Shown here piece after piece: positions 59,042 to 64,000 of a DNA stretch of 64,000 bases (positions are counted from its first letter, which is position 1; the number at the start of each line of letters is the position of its first letter). This DNA is from Gordionus sp. m RMFG-2023 (taxonomy: Eukaryota; Nematomorpha; Gordioida; Chordodea; Parachordodidae). Position numbers and translations under genes: made by a program. Location: positions 45,795,366 through 45,859,365 of the forward strand of contig NC_088777.1 in the NCBI RefSeq assembly GCF_954871325.1. The letters run 5' to 3'. The notes below the pieces were generated by a model. It did not search any database. It was not told the origin of the DNA and saw only the letters and a program-made list of their open reading frames with translations.

Positions 59042-59800
59042 AATAACCAGCATATTACAGAAATTATACTTATAAAATTAAATATATCTAATTATTTGTA
59101 AATATATTATTGGGGTATTATAAAAAAATTGTGATCTACTTCGTGGGAGAATATAAATCAAATATATTAAAAATAAAATTTGTAATCTCATCAACAAACT
59201 AATTTTAACATTAAACTTGATGGAAAGGTATGTTCATATATATAAGGCTTTGTCGAGGCTTTGATGAGGGGATATTTTTTATCAAAAATAAAAATAAAGA
59301 AGAATTTAATAAGAACATGTTTTTTTAATAATTTGCTTAAGCGGTTTTGGTTCTAAATGACAAGATATATAAAAAATATAGGAAATAATGTTAATTTTTA
59401 ACACTCCAACAATTTGTTTAAAACAAACAATTTGCAATAATATATATTTTTATCATTTTTCATGTATTATATTATTTATCGCTAGTTCTAATATGGGGCC
59501 GAATCGAGCCAATGACTATAATTCTTATCTACACTAAATTATATCGGGTAGATCAATATATATCTAAAACCATTTTTTCAAAAATATTATTTTACCAATA
59601 AAGTTTTTAAATAGTAAAGTAAGTTATAAACTATTAATTTTTTTTTCCCAAAACCTATTTTGTACAAAATTAAGTTTTTAAAAAATGTGTAATAATAAAT
59701 TGTCAAATTTTAAATAAAAAATTATGAAATATCGATGTTTACATTCTGTAATAGTTTTTTTTAAAAAAAATACCTGAGATTATGATTATATCATCTTTAG
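59042..59800. other. AT-rich sequence, no gene seen
   Basis: Nothing supported between the phosphatase-like gene and the following LINE remnant. Confidence 0.4.
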
Positions 59801-59814
59801 AAAAAATATAATAA

Positions 59815-61900
59815 AAGAATTAAATCTAATTTAATCGAAATAGGTAAGGAAGAACTAATTAAAACAGTTTTATCTTTTAATAAAAACTCTGCAGGGGGAA
59901 TTGACGGTTTTCGCCCCTCTTATTTCCAATTTTTAATTAACCCTAAAAATCCTTATCGAGATTCATTTGTAAATTCATTGGTAATACTTAGTGAAAATAT
60001 ATTGAACAATGATTTACCTAGTCAAGTTCACCAAATTCTTTTTGGCGCAAGATTAATTGCTTTTTCTAAGCCTGATGGTGGGTTCGGCCAATTGCAAAAG
60101 GGTCTTTTTTAGGAGACTATTAGCTAAGATAATCGTTGAGCGCATCAAAATGAAGCTTCAAAAATGTTTCAAACATATCAACTAGGCTTTGGTACTAAAG
60201 GGGGATGCGAAATAGCCGCTCACTCTCTTCGCATATATATCAAAGATCTTCCTCCAGACGCCGTAGTCTGTAAGCTTGATTTTAAAAGTGCTTTTAATTC
60301 TTTATCCAGAAAAGCATTTTTGAACATTTTTTATGAAAAATTCCCAGTTTATGCTAGATTTATTGAACAGTTTTATGGCTGTAGAACTCCTCTCAAATTC
60401 GGGGAATATACAATTCCTTCTGACGAAGGTATTCAACAAGGAGACCCTTTGGGCCCTCTGATCTTTAGTTTAGATATACATAACCTAGTTCATTGTCTAA
60501 AATCCTGATTTAAACATATGGTATCTAGATGATGGTACCATTTGCGGACCTACTAAAAATTTTCTTGCAGCGATAGAATATATAGAGAAGAATTCTCTAA
60601 ACATAGGCCTTACTCTAAATAAAGGTAAATCGGAAATATGCTTTTTAAATTCAAATACTCTCAAAGTCCAAGGGTTTAAAATTATTAAAAAAAGTGAAAT
60701 TAATCTTCTAGGTTCACCTTTAAGCAGTTTTTCCAACTGTGAGGTGTTCGTGGAAAATTTTTCGAAGGCTTATCAGGACTTGAAACTATTTTAAACGAAA
60801 TTCTTTCACACCAGAGCTTTTTTCTTTTAAAAAAATATTTATTTTTACCAAAGATTTTACATATTTTTAGATCTTCTTCCTTTTTTTTAAATAATGAAAT
60901 TATTAATCGTGTTCATGAATTTTTTAGAAGTTTATTAGAAAATATTTTAAATATTAAATTGGAAGATTTTAGGTTTCTCACAATTACCCTAGAAAATGGG
61001 TGGTTTCGATTTTCTTTCCTCATTTTTGGCATCGCATTTGATGAATAACGCCATGATATCTTCTTTTATCTCTCCTAAAGATAACCTTTTAAACTCAGCC
61101 TTGACAGCCTGGGTATCTTTAGCACCACCTGAAGCTTTCTTACCCACAATCTTAACACACCAATCTATTTTCGAACCTTTAATTAAATTTTTTTTAAAAA
61201 TAATCTCATCAAACCCCTCTTTGGAGTATATTCAACTATTACAGAATACTGACTGTACTAGTGGTTATGAATAGTTGGAAGCATTACCAAGTCGTAACCT
61301 AGGTAACCTCTTAACAGATGAACAATTAAGAGTTGCCATAGGCCATCGACTTGGATGTAACATTGTTCAACCACATACATGCATCAAATGTAAAATATTA
61401 GTTGACTCCAAAGGGAGACATGGTCTAAATTGTATATATAGTCAAGGCAGGCATGCAAGGCATGCAGCAATTAATTTAGCTATTAGCCGTTCTCTTACTA
61501 GGGCCCGAATACCAAACATCCTGGAGTCTACAAATTTATCATTAGATGATGACTTAAGACCAGATGGCTTAACTTCCGTACCTTGATCTTTAGGGAAATC
61601 CTTAATTTGGGACTTCACATGCGTATCTTCTTTCCTAAAAAATTTAAATTCTAATCCGGTTGATATAGCCGAGAAAAAAAAACAATGAAATATTCCAAAT
61701 TCACAAATTATATTTTTACACCGATCGTAATCTCTTCCCTTGGACATATGCCAAGCGGAACTTTAAAGTTCTTAAAAAATATAGGGGATAAGACAAGAGC
61801 CCTTACATCAGAACCAAAAGAATTCTATTTTTTAAAACAAAACCTTCAAATCACTATTTTAAAATATAATTACTCATGTTTTTTGGGGTAGTCCCACCTC
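59815..61900 (+). mobile_element. Decayed LINE with R2-like (restriction-type) endonuclease end
   Basis: RT: SAGGIDGFRPSYF near 59895; QLGFGTKGG, CKLDFKSAFNSLSR (motif A) and IQQGDPLGPLIF (motif B) in 60164-60508; WYLDDGTICG (motif C) in another frame near 60515. C-terminus 61275-61586: a Cys/His cluster (CIKCKILVDSKGRHGLNC with RHARH) followed by RPDGL, and after a stop SLGKSLIWDFTC. The knuckle-then-PD...D arrangement is that of R2-type LINEs with a restriction-like endonuclease. No N-terminal zinc fingers or start were identified. Several stops and frameshifts make it inactive. Confidence 0.78.
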
Positions 61901-61959
61901 CGTTTTTATATAATATTGTTTTATTTTATTTTATATTTGATATGTTAATTTTAATATTA

Positions 61960-63800
61960 ATTTTATTTCTATATATATTTTTAATTTAAAAATAAATGAC
62001 ATTAGTAATAAAAAATAAAAAAAAATTAGGTTCAATTGATATATTTTAAAACATCTTTTTACTTTTTCTATTTTATATTATCCCAAGAAATATAACATAC
62101 AAGGTATGGAAATTCTTAGATTTTACACCCAAAATTGGTTCTTCGTTTCATTATATTTTATCAAATTTTCACTTATTCATTCAATTTTAATTATTTAACG
62201 TTAAGATTTTAACTGTTTTACCTCTCTAAACGATAGCTGTAATCGTTAATTTTTTTAAAGTTACGTGCCCAGCTCCGATTTATAATCTGGATAAATAGAC
62301 TAATCTATATTTTACATTTTGGTAGGATGCCAATTGTTATTTCGCTAATAATTTTTTCCTTCCTCTTTATACTTTCCAAATGGAATGAAAGGACACACAG
62401 TTTTAAGCCCTAACATTGATAAAATTTCAGAATAAATGCCTGGCATCCAATTTTTAATCGCTAGGCTGGCTAAAATGTAGGTGCTAATAAATTATTTATT
62501 TGTATACACTGGTTAAAGCTTTCATTTGTACTAATAAAGTATAATATCCGAATTTTTCATAGTCCGGAAATTTTAATACTTCACGCCTAGAAAGAATTCT
62601 GGCTGTACCTTGGAGTGGAATAACACCAGATTTGTCCTTTTTATGTTATATTTATAATAGCATAAATTGATTTTGATTAAATGGAATCTCATTTGACAGG
62701 CTTGCAAATTTTCCCATAAATTCAGAATTAGATATAAGCTCCAGAGAGAAGAAATGCTTAGATCTAGCCCGCTTCTTCATATTTTTTCCATCTTTTTAAT
62801 ATATTTATTATGCTAAACAATATCGCTGACAATATGCAATCTTGTTTTTTTAAAAACCTTTCTCTATATATATTGTTTAGGGTTTTAATCTCCTGCAATG
62901 GAATATTTTCAAGTAGTTTTTATAAATTTAAATAGAATTAGAGATGCAACGAAAGTTTAAAGGCTAAAGCTGAAAGCCCTTAAAATTTCATCGAAAATTA
63001 ATAGCTGTTTTCTTCGTATTACCCCCTTTTTAGTATTATTATGAAGTTGGATTTTTAGGGTATTGTATACGCATACATTCCGATAGAAAAGAGAGTTTAC
63101 GATTTTAATAATTTATGCCTGGCAGAATATAAAGAGACTTAATTTACAGTCCTTTGGGTTTTTTAAAATAATTTTAGGAAATTTATTAGTGTTTGAGTTT
63201 TGTTATGGAAATAAATTCATTTTTCTTTAAAGATAGATAATAAGTTTTGAAGCTTTTCGGGTCATGTTTTGTTAGAAATATCGCGACTTGGCCTGCGTCT
63301 TTCTTTAAGTTATTTTTGAATATTTATTATTTGAATTATATTTGCTCATATTTGATAATGAAGCTTGAATTAATATAACATCATAATTAAAACCAATGTA
63401 TGCTCTATTACAAAATAATTCAAGAAGTCTTATGAAACTTTATAATGATTCAGATAAGAGGTGAAGCTTAAATATATCAAATAATATTTTGGACAAACTC
63501 AGAAACTTTCATGTAATTCCTTTGTTTCAGTTGCGCTTGCCAATCCATATATTTAATTTAAGGACTTGCATACCAGAGATTATAAGAGTAGAAACAATCA
63601 CAATGTCAAAAACATATGAACTAGTTAATATGTTTATTAGTTTTTGTTTCTCTCTTAAAATTTTACCAAAGAATCTTGTATATAGTAATTTAAATGCTGT
63701 AAGATATAAAAGCTTTAAAATTAAAATAAATATCATTAAAATAAAACTAAAACTTAAAATAAAGATCTACAACAATAGATATACGAATATAATCTGTCAG
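61960..63800. other. AT-rich sequence, no supported gene
   Basis: A short frame at 63489-63809 follows a good acceptor-like stretch (cctttgtttcag, ending 63530), but the peptide is low-complexity and unrecognised. A weak foldback-like word (tcgctaggctggctaaaat) is near 62460. Confidence 0.35.
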
Positions 63801-63945
63801 ATGTCCTAGGATTGATAGAATATATATATATTTGCAAACATGATTTAATAAAGTTATAGTTATATATTTAAAATCTGCCATGATGTCAATTATAGAATGT
63901 GTTATATACCTTATTCTCCACACACCAATTTTCTCTTTTTATAAC

Positions 63946-63980
63946 ATGGTGGCAACTTTGCAGTTCCGAGGATAAGATGG
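63946..63980 (+). other. Candidate primer-binding site/leader of an LTR element running off the window
   Basis: After ...tataaca the sequence TGGTGGCAACTTTGCAGTTCCG closely follows the pattern just after the 5' LTR at 49861 (TGGTGGCAGTTCCG). This suggests the end of a 5' LTR at about 63945. The LTR start and the partner LTR are not visible in the window. Confidence 0.4.
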
Positions 63981-64000
63981 CATGACTTATCTTTTACTAT

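Noticed and set aside
63489-63809. 106-codon plus-strand frame near the window end
   Set aside because: Good acceptor-like sequence upstream, but the peptide becomes Ile/Lys low complexity and has no recognised family.

Overview
The window is a gene-poor, very AT-rich stretch of an animal nuclear genome. Two spliced host genes, metazoan-type LINEs, Ty3/gypsy-like elements and hAT transposons support this. An invertebrate is likely, but the species cannot be told from the sequence. I see no rRNA, convincing tRNA, CRISPR array or bacterial-type operon.

Layout. 0.3-7.5 kb is a graveyard of Ty3/gypsy-like elements: a decayed minus-strand copy (about 300-3798), a decayed plus-strand copy of the family that is nearly intact further on (3799-5345), and a decayed minus-strand copy whose protease segment has become a 169-bp-arm palindrome (5829-6185). 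8.2-11.2 kb is a broken LINE. 12029-17541 is a young LTR retrotransposon (LTRs differ by one substitution plus one 142-bp length difference; 5-bp TSD). It has a small Gag with a membrane segment and three zinc knuckles, a UGA-CUA stop before a protease segment, a Pol with an exact 111-bp duplication across the RT active site, and an accessory 3' ORF.

19.8-42.9 kb (minus strand) is a 13-exon SLC13 (Na+/dicarboxylate-citrate, INDY-type) transporter that I assembled from homology and splice phase; only its N-terminal start is missing. Its introns carry a 5'-truncated LINE with a 14-bp TSD (21158-24196), two hAT-like non-autonomous elements and at least six copies of a palindromic foldback family. 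A different 300-bp foldback lies just past its stop codon.

44.4-48.6 kb holds two decayed hAT transposases. 49617-51662 is a short LTR element with LTRs, PBS, PPT and TSD but no visible pol. 56832-59025 is a two-exon secreted histidine-acid-phosphatase-like gene whose cap region is present as three tandem 80-residue repeats and whose catalytic residues are altered. 59.8-61.9 kb is a decayed LINE with an R2-like restriction-type endonuclease end; two more scraps of that end lie at 18.86 and 54.3 kb. The window closes inside what may be the leader of another LTR element.

The host genes are unrelated to each other in function. The rest of the window reads as successive waves of retroelement and DNA-transposon insertion.
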